This document shows positions 43,735-53,167 of a stretch of 64,000 nucleotides of DNA, piece after piece. Under the pieces are notes generated by a model, which did not search any database, was not told the origin of the DNA, and was given only the letters and a program-made list of their open reading frames with translations. The position numbers and the translations under genes are program-made. Source of the stretch: Faecalimonas sp. (GTDB taxonomy: Bacteria; Bacillota; Clostridia; Lachnospirales; Lachnospiraceae); contig JARICA010000018.1 of the NCBI GenBank assembly GCA_029264305.1, positions 1-64,000 of the forward strand, in the 5' to 3' direction. Numbering within the stretch: position 1 is the first letter of the stretch; each line of letters begins with the position of its first letter.

Positions 43735-45319
43735 AATTCATCAAATAAAATTACCAATTACACATACACAAGAAGAGTTGCAGAAAAAAATTGGAAAAAT
43801 GTTACGCATATCTGTAAGTGAGATAAAAGAGATGAAAATTATTAAGCAGTCCATTGATGCAAGAAAAAAGCCAGAAATTTTTTATACATATACTGTAGAT
43901 GTAACTGTTCCCAAAGAAAAAAGTGTTTTGCATAAAGTTAAAAATAATCAGATTATGTTCTCGCCTTCTGTCAAATATCATTTTTCACCAACTGGGAAAA
44001 ATCCTATGCACTATCGACCAATTATTGTAGGGAGTGGACCAGCAGGACTTTTTTGTGCTTATATACTTGCTAAACATGGATATAAACCACTTTTGCTAGA
44101 AAGAGGTGCAGCAGTAGATGAAAGAATAAAGGATGTAGAGAAATTTTGGCAGACGGGGAATTTAGATTTGAATTCTAATGTACAGTTCGGAGAAGGTGGT
44201 GCGGGAACATTTTCCGACGGGAAATTAAATACACTTGTAAAAGATTCTTTTGGAAGGAATCAAAAGGTTTTAGAGATTTTCGTGGAGAATGGAGCACCGG
44301 AAGATATTTGTTATAAAAATAAACCTCATATCGGGACAGATATTCTTGCAAAAGTAGTAAAAAAGATGCGTCAATCTATTATCAACAATGGAGGCGAAGT
44401 ACGTTTTCGTAGCCAAGTAACGGATATTTGTATAGAAAATCAGAAAATAACACAATTAGTTATTAATGGAGAAGAAAAAATACCATGTGAAACAGTTGTT
44501 TTTGCGATAGGACATAGTGCAAGAGATACTTTTGAACTGTTGTATAAAAAACACATACCAATGGAGGCGAAATCTTTTGCAGTTGGTGTACGTGTAGAAC
44601 ATTTACAATCTATGATTAATTTTTCTCAATATGGTATGGAAGAAGAGCCGTTACTTTCTGCTGCATCTTATAAAGTGGCTGAACAATTACCAAATGGAAG
44701 AGGAGTCTATTCGTTTTGTATGTGTCCGGGAGGGTATGTAGTCAACGCATCTTCTGAAGAAAAACGTTTAGCCATAAATGGAATGAGTTATCATAGTAGA
44801 AATGGGAAAAATGCAAATAGTGCAATTATTGTTACTGTAACACCAGAAGATTACAAGGGAGCGAACGCGCTTTCTGGAGTGGAATTTCAGAGAAGGTTAG
44901 AAGAAAGAGCATATCAATTAGCGGGAGGAAAAATTCCTGTACAGCGTTATGGTGATTTTTGTAAAAATAGAGTTTCATCTTGTTTTGGAAAAGTGACACC
45001 ATACATGAAAGGAAATTATGAATTTGCTAATGTTAGATCAATTTTTCCAGAAGAAATCGCAAAATCTATTGAAGAAGGAATGAAAAAATTTAACAACAAA
45101 ATTCGAGGATTTTCGCAAGAGGATACATTGCTTTCTGGAGTGGAAAGTAGAACCTCTTCTCCAGTAAGAATAAAAAGAGGAGAGGGATTGATGAGCGAAA
45201 TTGTGGGATTTTATCCGTGTGGAGAAGGTGCGGGATATGCAGGAGGTATTACTTCTGCAGCAATGGATGGATTAAAAGTAGCTGAAGAAATTGCAAAGAT
45301 TTATCGAGCATTCGACTAA
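43727..45319 (+). CDS. FAD-dependent oxidoreductase-like protein
   Basis: A 530-residue flavoprotein with a small N-terminal ferredoxin-like domain (about 90 residues), a GxGxxG-type site I-I-V-G-S-G-P-A-G-L-F-C-A near residue 103, the N-V-Q-F-G-E-G-G-A-G-T-F-S-D-G-K-L-N motif and the ending Y-P-C-G-E-G-A-G-Y-A-G-G-I-T-S-A-A-M-D-G. It is a widespread conserved family without a defined reaction. GAGGG lies before ATG 43727, and it overlaps the preceding flavoprotein gene. Confidence 0.87.
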   Translation: MIRIHQIKLPITHTQEELQKKIGKMLRISVSEIKEMKIIKQSIDARKKPEIFYTYTVDVTVPKEKSVLHKVKNNQIMFSPSVKYHFSPTGKNPMHYRPIIVGSGPAGLFCAYILAKHGYKPLLLERGAAVDERIKDVEKFWQTGNLDLNSNVQFGEGGAGTFSDGKLNTLVKDSFGRNQKVLEIFVENGAPEDICYKNKPHIGTDILAKVVKKMRQSIINNGGEVRFRSQVTDICIENQKITQLVINGEEKIPCETVVFAIGHSARDTFELLYKKHIPMEAKSFAVGVRVEHLQSMINFSQYGMEEEPLLSAASYKVAEQLPNGRGVYSFCMCPGGYVVNASSEEKRLAINGMSYHSRNGKNANSAIIVTVTPEDYKGANALSGVEFQRRLEERAYQLAGGKIPVQRYGDFCKNRVSSCFGKVTPYMKGNYEFANVRSIFPEEIAKSIEEGMKKFNNKIRGFSQEDTLLSGVESRTSSPVRIKRGEGLMSEIVGFYPCGEGAGYAGGITSAAMDGLKVAEEIAKIYRAFD

Positions 45320-45356
45320 ATTCGATTTTCTTCAGAAAAAATTAATTTGTTTAGTG

Positions 45357-45385
45357 TGTACACTCATTTTAAAGTATGCTAAAAT
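45357..45385 (+). promoter_or_regulatory. Promoter of radC with a palindrome at the -35
   Basis: An extended -10 (TGC then TAAAAT, 45380-45385) lies 17 bases after TGTACA (45357-45362). The palindrome GTGTACAC (45356-45363) covers the -35 and could be an operator. A transcript from here would begin near 45392, which rules out the TTG at 45391 as the radC start. Confidence 0.5.
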
Positions 45386-45417
45386 AAATCTTGTGTCGTA
45401 ATGAGTCTATAATAAAA

Positions 45418-46113
45418 ATGAGTCAAACAAAGAAAATAAAAGATATGATAGAAGAGGAGCGTCCATATGAAAAATGTGAACGCTTGGGTGTAAATAGTTT
45501 GACAGATATTGAACTTTTAGCAGTTTTGTTAAGAAATGGATCGATTAATTGTAACTCTCTTGAGTTAGCAAGACGTATTTTATATCCTTCAAATCAAAAA
45601 GGGGGACTTGTTAATTTACATCAGTACTCTTTGACACAACTTAAGAAAATTCACGGAATTGGACGTGTAAAAGCACTTCAGATAGTTTGCATTGTGGAAT
45701 TGAGCAAAAGACTTTCCAAAGCCTCCGCAATCAAAGGTCTTGATTTTTCATCTGCCGCAAAGATTGCAGAATATTATATGGAAGACCTGCGACATCATCA
45801 GCAGGAACATATGAAACTTCTCATGTTAAATACAAAAGCGAGATTAATAGGAGAAACAAATATTTCAAAAGGGACTGTGAATGCATCTTTAGTATCTCCA
45901 CGCGAATTATTTATTGAGGCTCTGCAAAAAAATGCTGTATCTATTATATTGTTGCATAATCATCCAAGCGGTGATCCAAATCCAAGTAAAGAAGATATTT
46001 TAATTACAAAAAGGATAAAAGAAGCAGGAAAATTAATTGGGATTGAGTTGCTTGATCATATTATTATTGGCAACAACTGTTATATCAGTTTAGCAGAGCA
46101 AGAGTTGATATAA
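45418..46113 (+). CDS. radC: RadC-family JAMM protein
   Basis: A 231-residue RadC: N-terminal helix-hairpin-helix part (L-K-K-I-H-G-I-G-R-V-K-A-L-Q) and a JAB1/MPN+ domain with the metal site H-N-H-P-S-G-D-P-x-P-S-x-E-D. Despite its name, its link to recombinational repair is doubtful; the domain resembles metalloproteases. ATG 45418 has no clear ribosome binding site. It stands before mreB, as in many Firmicutes. Confidence 0.9.
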   Translation: MSQTKKIKDMIEEERPYEKCERLGVNSLTDIELLAVLLRNGSINCNSLELARRILYPSNQKGGLVNLHQYSLTQLKKIHGIGRVKALQIVCIVELSKRLSKASAIKGLDFSSAAKIAEYYMEDLRHHQQEHMKLLMLNTKARLIGETNISKGTVNASLVSPRELFIEALQKNAVSIILLHNHPSGDPNPSKEDILITKRIKEAGKLIGIELLDHIIIGNNCYISLAEQELI

Positions 46114-46132
46114 CCCATTGAGAGGAAATAGA

Positions 46133-47155
46133 ATGTTAGGGAATATATATGGATTAGACTTGGGAACATATGAGATTAAAGTATATGATAAAAAAAGGGA
46201 TACAATTTGGACAGAAAAGAATGCGATTGCTATTGAAAATGAAAATAGCATTTTTTCAGTAGGTGATGAGGCATATGAAATGTATGAGAAAGCACCAGAT
46301 AATATTGAAGTTGTTTTCCCAATGAAAGAAGGAGAAATTTCTCATTTTAATGATTTACAATACCTGTTGCAAAATTTATTGAAAAAAGGAAAGCGTTTTT
46401 CTCGTGGTTCTAAATATATAATTGCCGTTCCTACAGATGTTACAGAAGTGCAGAAACGTGCTTTTTTTGACTTAGTTATTCATTCAACAGCAAAAGCGAA
46501 AGAAGTTAATATTGTAGAACGTGGAATTGCAGATGCTGTTGGAATTGGTTTAGATGTTCAAAGTGAAAAAGGGCTTTTCATTGCCAATTTTGGTGGGGAA
46601 ATCACAGAATTATCTGTTTTATCTTATGGAGGTCTTGTTCTGAACAGAATAGTCAAAGTGGGCGGAGTGACATTGGATGAAGCAATTGTTAATCGTGTTC
46701 GACATAATCATGATTTTCTTATTGGAAGGCTGACTGCTGAAACACTCAGAAAAGAATTTGGTATTTTTGATGATGCAAGTAATCACACGCTTTCTGTTGC
46801 GGGAAGAAATCTGATTTCAGGTGTTCCGACACAATATGACGTTTCTATTAGTCTTGTGCGAGCAGCTATAAAGGAATCTCTTGAAGAGATAAGTCGTTCT
46901 ATAAAATCTTTAATTGAACGTACTCCTCCAGAAGTGTTAACAGAGGTAAAGAAAAATGGAATATATATGACTGGAGGATTGGCAAATTTAAGAGGTCTTT
47001 CAACATATATGGAAGCAACAACAGGATTAAAGGTAACATTAGCAAAGAATCCAGAACTAAGTGCAGTCAATGGATTAAAAAAAATAATTTTATCAAAAGA
47101 ATTACAAAAACTAGCATATTCAATGCTTGATGAAAATTTTAGGTGGATGAGATAA
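46133..47155 (+). CDS. mreB: Divergent actin-like rod-shape protein MreB
   Basis: A 340-residue actin-fold protein with phosphate-1 motif G-L-D-L-G-T (7-12) and adenosine motif M-T-G-G-L-A-N-L-R-G. The phosphate-2 motif, D-I-G-G-G-T-T-E in usual MreB, reads N152-F-G-G-E-I-T-E here, and the E-E-P-M-A-A-A segment reads E129-R-G-I-A-D-A. Together with mreC and mreD downstream it should guide elongation of the cell wall, but filament dynamics may differ. ATG 46133 follows AGAGG; TTG 46118 is rejected. Confidence 0.88.
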   Translation: MLGNIYGLDLGTYEIKVYDKKRDTIWTEKNAIAIENENSIFSVGDEAYEMYEKAPDNIEVVFPMKEGEISHFNDLQYLLQNLLKKGKRFSRGSKYIIAVPTDVTEVQKRAFFDLVIHSTAKAKEVNIVERGIADAVGIGLDVQSEKGLFIANFGGEITELSVLSYGGLVLNRIVKVGGVTLDEAIVNRVRHNHDFLIGRLTAETLRKEFGIFDDASNHTLSVAGRNLISGVPTQYDVSISLVRAAIKESLEEISRSIKSLIERTPPEVLTEVKKNGIYMTGGLANLRGLSTYMEATTGLKVTLAKNPELSAVNGLKKIILSKELQKLAYSMLDENFRWMR

Positions 47156-47156
47156 T

Positions 47157-48020
47157 ATGAAAGGAAAAAATCAACTATCAGTACCAAGTAAATATTGGCT
47201 ATTAATTATTACTACAATCTGTATTATTTTTATCGGATTGTCTTTAGTTTCAGAAAAGGCATCTGGACCTTTTAAGGCAGTTGCTGATTATACCGTTGTA
47301 CCTATGCAAAAAGGAATCAATAGGGTTGGAATGTATCTAAGTGATTTGACAGAAAATTTTGATACATTGCAAGATGTTAAGGCAGAAAATAAATCTCTAA
47401 AAAAGAAAGTAGATTCTTTAACTATTTCTAATAATCGTTTACAACAAGATAAATATGAATTAGAAAGATTAAGAGAATTGTATAAATTAGATCAAACATA
47501 TTCTGATTATGAAAAAGTTGGGGCTCGTGTTATTGGAAATAATGGAAGCAACTGGTTCAGTACTTTTACTATTGATAAAGGTAGTGAAGATGGAATCAAA
47601 GTAGATATGAATGTTATTGCAGGCACAGGTCTTGTCGGAATTGTAACAAAAGTAGGACCACATTCTTCGGAAGTAAGAGCAATTATAGATGATCAAAGTA
47701 ATGTAAGTGGTATGGTATTGTCTACGTCAGATACTTGTGTCGTGCGTGGAGATTTAAAACTACTTTCAGATGGTAGAATTCGTTTTGAGCAACTTGCCAA
47801 TAATACTACAAAAGTAAAAGAAGGTGAGCAAATTGTTACTTCGCAAATTAGTTCAAAATATGTACAAGGTATTCTTATTGGTTACATCAGTGAAATTAAT
47901 GTGGATGATAACAATTTAACACGTTCTGGTTATATTACGCCGGTTGTAGATTTTAAAAAACTTCAGGAAGTATTGGTTATTACTTCTACAAAGAAAGATT
48001 TAGTCGAGAAAAAGAAATAA
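47157..48020 (+). CDS. mreC: Rod-shape protein MreC
   Basis: A 287-residue protein with one N-terminal membrane helix (about 14-30), a coiled coil (residues 70-110) and the extracytoplasmic beta domain (G-A-R-V-I-G-N-N-G-S-N-W-F-S, I-D-K-G-S-E-D-G-I, V-G-I-V-T-K-V-G-P). MreC links MreB to PBP2 and RodA outside the membrane. It follows mreB by 1 base. Confidence 0.93.
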   Translation: MKGKNQLSVPSKYWLLIITTICIIFIGLSLVSEKASGPFKAVADYTVVPMQKGINRVGMYLSDLTENFDTLQDVKAENKSLKKKVDSLTISNNRLQQDKYELERLRELYKLDQTYSDYEKVGARVIGNNGSNWFSTFTIDKGSEDGIKVDMNVIAGTGLVGIVTKVGPHSSEVRAIIDDQSNVSGMVLSTSDTCVVRGDLKLLSDGRIRFEQLANNTTKVKEGEQIVTSQISSKYVQGILIGYISEINVDDNNLTRSGYITPVVDFKKLQEVLVITSTKKDLVEKKK

Positions 48021-48033
48021 GGAGAAAAATCTA

Positions 48034-48564
48034 ATGAAGATAAAAAGAAAAATAATAACTTTTTTCATCATTATAGTTTGCTTTTTGCTTGAAACGACAG
48101 TCTTTCCAAGCATTTCGTTAGCAGGTGTCACACCAAATCTTCTTGTTGTAATCGTTTCCTCTTTTGGTTTTATGAGAGGAAAGAATGAAGGTATGGTTGT
48201 AGGCTTTATATGTGGATTAATGGTGGATGTTTTTTTTGGATTGCAGGGAGTAATTGGGTTTTATGCTTTGATTTATACATTGCTCGGTTATGCAAATGGG
48301 TTTTTTAAGCGTTTGTTTTACGACGAAGATATTAAACTTCCTTTAGCATTGATTGCAGGAAGCGAACTGTTATACGGTTTAGTTATTTATATATGTGTTT
48401 ATCTAATGAGAAGTAAATTTGATTTTATTTATTACTTATTGCATATTATTATGCCGGAATTAATGTATACTATTTTAGTAACATTAGTGTTATACCAGAT
48501 TATTTTACACATTAATCGAAAACTTGAAACCGAAGAGAAAAGGAGTGCAAGTAAATTTGTTTAA
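48034..48564 (+). CDS. mreD: Rod-shape protein MreD
   Basis: A 176-residue membrane protein with five to six helices and the MreD pattern (P-N-L-L-V-V-I-V-S-S-F-G-F-M-R-G, G-x-x-C-G-L-M-V-D-V-F-F-G). It completes the MreBCD set. AAGGAG precedes the ATG. Its last codons overlap the PBP2 gene. Confidence 0.9.
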   Translation: MKIKRKIITFFIIIVCFLLETTVFPSISLAGVTPNLLVVIVSSFGFMRGKNEGMVVGFICGLMVDVFFGLQGVIGFYALIYTLLGYANGFFKRLFYDEDIKLPLALIAGSELLYGLVIYICVYLMRSKFDFIYYLLHIIMPELMYTILVTLVLYQIILHINRKLETEEKRSASKFV

Positions 48565-51427
48565 TCGAATAAAAGAAGCAATTAATGAAATATTAAAGTC
48601 CAGACTATTTGTTGTGGTTATCGTATGTTTTATTTTATTTGGTATTTTGATTCAAAGATGTTTCAGTTTGCAAATTGTAAATGGTCAAAATTATTTAGAT
48701 AACTATAAATTACAGATACAAAAAACGAGAGAAGTACAAGGTACTAGAGGAATTATTTATGATAGAAACGGTCAAGTGTTAGCAGAAAATAAGTTGGCAT
48801 ATACAGTAACTATTGAAGATAATGGTACTTATGAAGATAAAAAAGAAAAAAACAAGAAAATCAATCAAATAATTGAAAAGGTAATTGGAATTATTGAAAA
48901 AAATGGAGACGCAATTATTAATGATTTTGGAATTGTGTTAGATGAAAATAATGAATATAGTTTTCTTCATCCAGAAGGAACAGCTAGGATGAGATTTATT
49001 GCTGACGTATATGGAAAAGCAAAAGTGGACAGTTTGTCGAAAGAGCAAAAAGAATCTAAACCTAATGATATTATCAAATATCTTTGCGACAACAAACAAT
49101 ACGGTTATGGTATAGATAGAAAAAAATACGATAAAGAAATGGTTCTAAAATTAATTAATGTCCGATATGCAATGGGATTGAATAGTTTTCAAAAATACAT
49201 TCCTACTACAATTGCTTCTGATGTTAGTAATGAAACAGTAGCAGCAATTATGGAGAATTTGGATGAATTACAAGGAGTAGACATTCAAGAAGATTCACTC
49301 CGTTCTTATCCAAATAGTAAATATTTTGCTTCTATACTAGGATATACTGGAAAAATATCTACAGAAGAATATGAAAATTTTAAAGCAGATGGGAAAAAAT
49401 ATTCTAAAACAGATATTATCGGAAAAGCTGGATTAGAGCAGTCTATGGATGAAATATTGCAAGGGAAAAACGGAAAAGAAGTTCTTTATGTAAATAATGT
49501 AGGAAAAATTATTGAACGAGACAAGACAACAAAAGCAGAAGCTGGAAATAATTTATATTTATCTATTGATAAAAATTTACAAATTGCTACTTATAAAATT
49601 TTGGAAGAACAATTGGCAGGTATTATTCTTGCTAATATGAGAAATGTAATGAATTTTGAAAAACGGGCAGGAACGCAAGATGTAAAAGTAATTCCATTTG
49701 ATGATGTTTTAAATTCATTTTTTGCTAATAATATTTTGAATATTAAACATTTTTCGGATAAAAATGCGAAAACAAAAGAAACTGCTGTTTATCAAAAATT
49801 TTTAAAGAGAAAAGATGTTATGTTGAATCGAATTATAGATGAATTAGATTCTGCATCAGCGAAACCATACAAAAATCTTTCAAAGGAAATGCAGGCATAT
49901 ATGAGTTATGTTGCGAATGATGTTTTAACAAAAAATGCCGGGATTTTAGTGAAAGATAAAATTGATACAAATGATAAAATATATAAGGCATGGAAAGAAG
50001 ACGATTCTATTAGTTTGAAAGAATATCTGCAATATGCAATTTCAAAAAACTGGGTAGACACTTCAAAACTTCAAGATTATATTGAAGGAAAAGGAGATTA
50101 TTCCGATGCGAATGAAGTGTATAAAGGAATGCTTTCTTTTGTAAAAGAATATTTGTCATCTAATATAGGGTTCGATAAATTGATCTATAAATATATGATT
50201 AAAGATGGCACGATTACAGGAAAAGAAATTTGCTTGATGTTATATGAACAAGGGGTATTAAAATATGATGAAAAGCAAGTAAATGCGTTAAATGCAGGAA
50301 CAATAAACGCTTATGATTTCCTTCGTGGAAAGATTAAATCTTTAGAAATCACACCTGGACAATTAGGACTTGAACCTTGTACTGCATCAGCAGTTGTTAC
50401 AGATGTAAATACGGGAGCAATATTGGCTTGCGTTTCTTATCCTGGATATGATAATAATCGTCTTGCAAACACAATGGATTCCGAATACTATAATGAACTG
50501 GTTACTGGATTATCTAGACCTCTTTATAATAATGCCACTCAAGAAACAACAGCTCCAGGTTCTACATTTAAACCAATTTCTGCTGTTGCTGGTTTAACAG
50601 AAGGGGTAATTACAGGTGGAACAACTTTCACTTGTACAGGTAAATTTACAAAAATCACGCCAAGTCCGAAATGCTGGATTTATCCAGGGGCACATGGTGG
50701 ATTAAATATTACAGGAGCCATTTCTCATTCATGTAATATATTTTTTAGTGAAATGGCATACCGGATGAGTATGGATGAAAAGGGGAATTATTCAAGTAAA
50801 AAAGGTATCGAGATTTTAACCAAATATGCAAAAATGTTTGCGTTGGATCAAAAATCAGGTGTTGAAATTCCAGAATCTTCATCTACTATTTCTACTGAAG
50901 ATGCAGTTCGTTCTGCTTTTGGTCAGGGTACAAATAACTATACTGTCACACAACTTTCGCGTTATGTATCAGCTGTAGCAAATAAAGGTACTGTATATGA
51001 TTTGACTTTATTAAACAAAGTTGAAACTGTAGATAAAAAAGTAGTAAAAGAATACGAACCAAAAGTAAATAATAAAATAAAAGATGTTTCAAAGACGACA
51101 TGGAATCTTGTTCATCAAGGTATGGAAAGTATGGTGTCTTCGAGTGGGGTTTTCAAATCATTAAAAAAATCTAACTTTAAAATGTCTGGTAAAACAGGTA
51201 CTGCACAACAAAGTAAGTTACATCCGGATCATGCGTTATTTGTAGGGTTTGCGCCAAGTGATGCACCACAAATTAGTGTTGCTATTCGTATAGCAAATGG
51301 ACACAAATCAGCATTTGCTGCAGAAATTGGACGAGATATTGTAAGATATTATTTCAACTTAGCAAATAGTTCGGAAATTATTCATAACGAAGCATCTTCT
51401 GTAACATCTGCAACAGTAGGTGATTAG
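48557..51427 (+). CDS. mrdA: Penicillin-binding protein 2 with large insertion
   Basis: A 956-residue class B PBP: membrane anchor (about 16-36), N-terminal domain with G-T-R-G-I-I-Y-D-R-N-G, and a transpeptidase domain with S669-x-x-K672, S725-x-N727 and K879-T-G. PBP2 proteins are usually 600-700 residues; here about 240 mostly helical residues (roughly 360-600) are inserted early in the transpeptidase domain. It cross-links the wall with RodA (encoded below). The start is taken as TTG 48557 in the end of mreD, with AAAGGAG 11-12 bases upstream. Confidence 0.9.
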   Translation: MFNRIKEAINEILKSRLFVVVIVCFILFGILIQRCFSLQIVNGQNYLDNYKLQIQKTREVQGTRGIIYDRNGQVLAENKLAYTVTIEDNGTYEDKKEKNKKINQIIEKVIGIIEKNGDAIINDFGIVLDENNEYSFLHPEGTARMRFIADVYGKAKVDSLSKEQKESKPNDIIKYLCDNKQYGYGIDRKKYDKEMVLKLINVRYAMGLNSFQKYIPTTIASDVSNETVAAIMENLDELQGVDIQEDSLRSYPNSKYFASILGYTGKISTEEYENFKADGKKYSKTDIIGKAGLEQSMDEILQGKNGKEVLYVNNVGKIIERDKTTKAEAGNNLYLSIDKNLQIATYKILEEQLAGIILANMRNVMNFEKRAGTQDVKVIPFDDVLNSFFANNILNIKHFSDKNAKTKETAVYQKFLKRKDVMLNRIIDELDSASAKPYKNLSKEMQAYMSYVANDVLTKNAGILVKDKIDTNDKIYKAWKEDDSISLKEYLQYAISKNWVDTSKLQDYIEGKGDYSDANEVYKGMLSFVKEYLSSNIGFDKLIYKYMIKDGTITGKEICLMLYEQGVLKYDEKQVNALNAGTINAYDFLRGKIKSLEITPGQLGLEPCTASAVVTDVNTGAILACVSYPGYDNNRLANTMDSEYYNELVTGLSRPLYNNATQETTAPGSTFKPISAVAGLTEGVITGGTTFTCTGKFTKITPSPKCWIYPGAHGGLNITGAISHSCNIFFSEMAYRMSMDEKGNYSSKKGIEILTKYAKMFALDQKSGVEIPESSSTISTEDAVRSAFGQGTNNYTVTQLSRYVSAVANKGTVYDLTLLNKVETVDKKVVKEYEPKVNNKIKDVSKTTWNLVHQGMESMVSSSGVFKSLKKSNFKMSGKTGTAQQSKLHPDHALFVGFAPSDAPQISVAIRIANGHKSAFAAEIGRDIVRYYFNLANSSEIIHNEASSVTSATVGD

Positions 51428-51447
51428 AAAAAAGGGGTGAGAATAAA

Positions 51448-52137
51448 ATGAATCGCTTAGTTACAGTTAAAAGTAATAAGTACGGCCTCTTAATTCAACT
51501 TCATCCAAATGTAGATTTCAAAGAATTATTAGATGAAGTTAATAGAATTTTCAATGATACAGTTAAATTTTTTCATCATGCAAAATTAGCTGTTTCATTT
51601 GAGGGGCGTATTCTCACAAAAGATGAAGAACATCAATTAATCGAGATGATTTCTAAAACAGCTCAAATTGAAATTGTGTGTATAATAGACAATGATAAAA
51701 AACGCGAGCAAGTGTACAAAAGATGTGTGGAAGAAAGCCTTTTAGAAAAGGAATTAAAAGATGGTTTGTTTTGTAAAGGGAGTCTGCACAAAAAACAAGT
51801 ATTAGAATCGGAAAAAAGTATTATTCTTTTAGGCGATGTAGATGAAGGGGCAACGATAGCTGCGAAAGGGAATATTGTTGTCCTTGGAAAATTAAAAGGA
51901 AATGCTTATGCAGGAATTACTGGTAGACAAAATTCTTTTGTTTTTTCGCTTTCGATGCAACCAAATCAATTAAAAATTGGAAGTTTGGCAGTAAAACCAA
52001 TCATGGTCACAAAAAATGAGTATATGTCTATGATGCCTCAAATCGCAATTCAAAATGGAAAAAGTATAACATTTCAATCAATATTTGATGATGAGGCTTA
52101 CATACAGGAGGAATTAAAATGGGCGAAATTATTGTAG
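51448..52137 (+). CDS. minC: Septum-site inhibitor MinC
   Basis: A 229-residue MinC with an N-terminal FtsZ-inhibiting domain and a C-terminal beta-helix marked by G-D-V-D-E-G-A-T-I-A-A-K-G-N-I-V-V-L-G-K-L-K-G. It blocks FtsZ ring formation away from mid-cell when recruited by MinD. AAAAAGGGGTGAG precedes the ATG. The end overlaps minD by 19 bases. Confidence 0.93.
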   Translation: MNRLVTVKSNKYGLLIQLHPNVDFKELLDEVNRIFNDTVKFFHHAKLAVSFEGRILTKDEEHQLIEMISKTAQIEIVCIIDNDKKREQVYKRCVEESLLEKELKDGLFCKGSLHKKQVLESEKSIILLGDVDEGATIAAKGNIVVLGKLKGNAYAGITGRQNSFVFSLSMQPNQLKIGSLAVKPIMVTKNEYMSMMPQIAIQNGKSITFQSIFDDEAYIQEELKWAKLL

Positions 52138-52910
52138 TAACATCTGGAAAAGGTGGTGTTGGAAAAACAACTAGTACTGCCAATATAGGTGTTGGACTGG
52201 CAAAGTTGGGTAAAAAAGTAGTTGTTATTGATACGGATTTGGGTTTAAGAAATTTGGATGTAGTTATGGGATTGGAAAATCGCATTGTTTACAATCTTGT
52301 AGATGTGATTGAAGGCAATTGTCGATTAAAACAAGCTTTGATCAGAGATAAAAGATATGAGGAATTATATCTTCTTCCATCTGCACAAACGAAAGATAAG
52401 ACGGCAATTTCTCCAGAGCAGATGAAAAAATTAACTTCAGAATTAAAGGAAGAATTTGATTTTGTTTTACTTGATTGTCCAGCTGGAATTGAGCAAGGAT
52501 TTCAAAATGCAATTGCAGGTGCAAACAGAGCAATCATAGTCACAACGCCAGAAGTATCGGCTATCCGAGATGCAGATCGCATCATTGGCTTATTAGAACA
52601 AAATAAAATCAAAAATTTAGAATTAATTATCAATCGCATTCGTATTGACATGGTAAAAAGAGGAGATATGATGTCGATTGATGATGTGACCGAGATTCTT
52701 GCAATTCATTTGCTAGGAGCTATTCCGGATGATGAAAATATTGTTATTAGTACAAACCAAGGGGAAGTGGTTGTTGGATGTGAAAGTCTTTCTGGAAAAG
52801 CTTATGAAAATATATGTCGGCGTATTTTAGGCGAAGATGTTCCACTATTAGATTTGGATGAGCATAGAGGCTTTTTTAAAAAACTTTCTAATCTCTTTCA
52901 GAAAAATTAG
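52119..52910 (+). CDS. minD: Septum-site ATPase MinD
   Basis: A 263-residue MinD with the deviant Walker A K-G-G-V-G-K-T-T, D-T-D-L-G-L-R-N-L-D, and a C-terminal amphipathic membrane helix (F-F-K-K-L-S-N-L-F-Q-K). It binds membrane, MinC and MinE to place the division site. GGAGG precedes the ATG inside minC. Confidence 0.96.
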   Translation: MGEIIVVTSGKGGVGKTTSTANIGVGLAKLGKKVVVIDTDLGLRNLDVVMGLENRIVYNLVDVIEGNCRLKQALIRDKRYEELYLLPSAQTKDKTAISPEQMKKLTSELKEEFDFVLLDCPAGIEQGFQNAIAGANRAIIVTTPEVSAIRDADRIIGLLEQNKIKNLELIINRIRIDMVKRGDMMSIDDVTEILAIHLLGAIPDDENIVISTNQGEVVVGCESLSGKAYENICRRILGEDVPLLDLDEHRGFFKKLSNLFQKN

Positions 52911-52922
52911 GAGGTTAGACAA

Positions 52923-53153
52923 ATGAATGTATTTGAATCAGGACAGAAGAGAAATTCTGTTGTTATTGCAAAAGACAGATTAAAAGTTCTTTTGATTTCA
53001 GACAGAGTAAATTGTACACCCGATACATTCGAAAAATTACAAAATGAATTATATTTAACAGTTTCAAAGTACATAGAAGTATCTCCAGAAGTATTTGATG
53101 TTGAAATTACAAAATCTAATATTTCGATTAAATTAGCTGGAGAATGTAATTAA
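52923..53153 (+). CDS. minE: MinE topological specificity factor
   Basis: A 76-residue MinE with the early S-x-x-x-A-K-D-R-L-K-V-L-L-I-S-D-R segment that activates MinD ATPase. Its presence shows an oscillating Min system rather than the DivIVA/MinJ type. GGAGG precedes the ATG. Confidence 0.93.
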   Translation: MNVFESGQKRNSVVIAKDRLKVLLISDRVNCTPDTFEKLQNELYLTVSKYIEVSPEVFDVEITKSNISIKLAGECN

Positions 53154-53167
53154 CTGGAGGATAAGCA

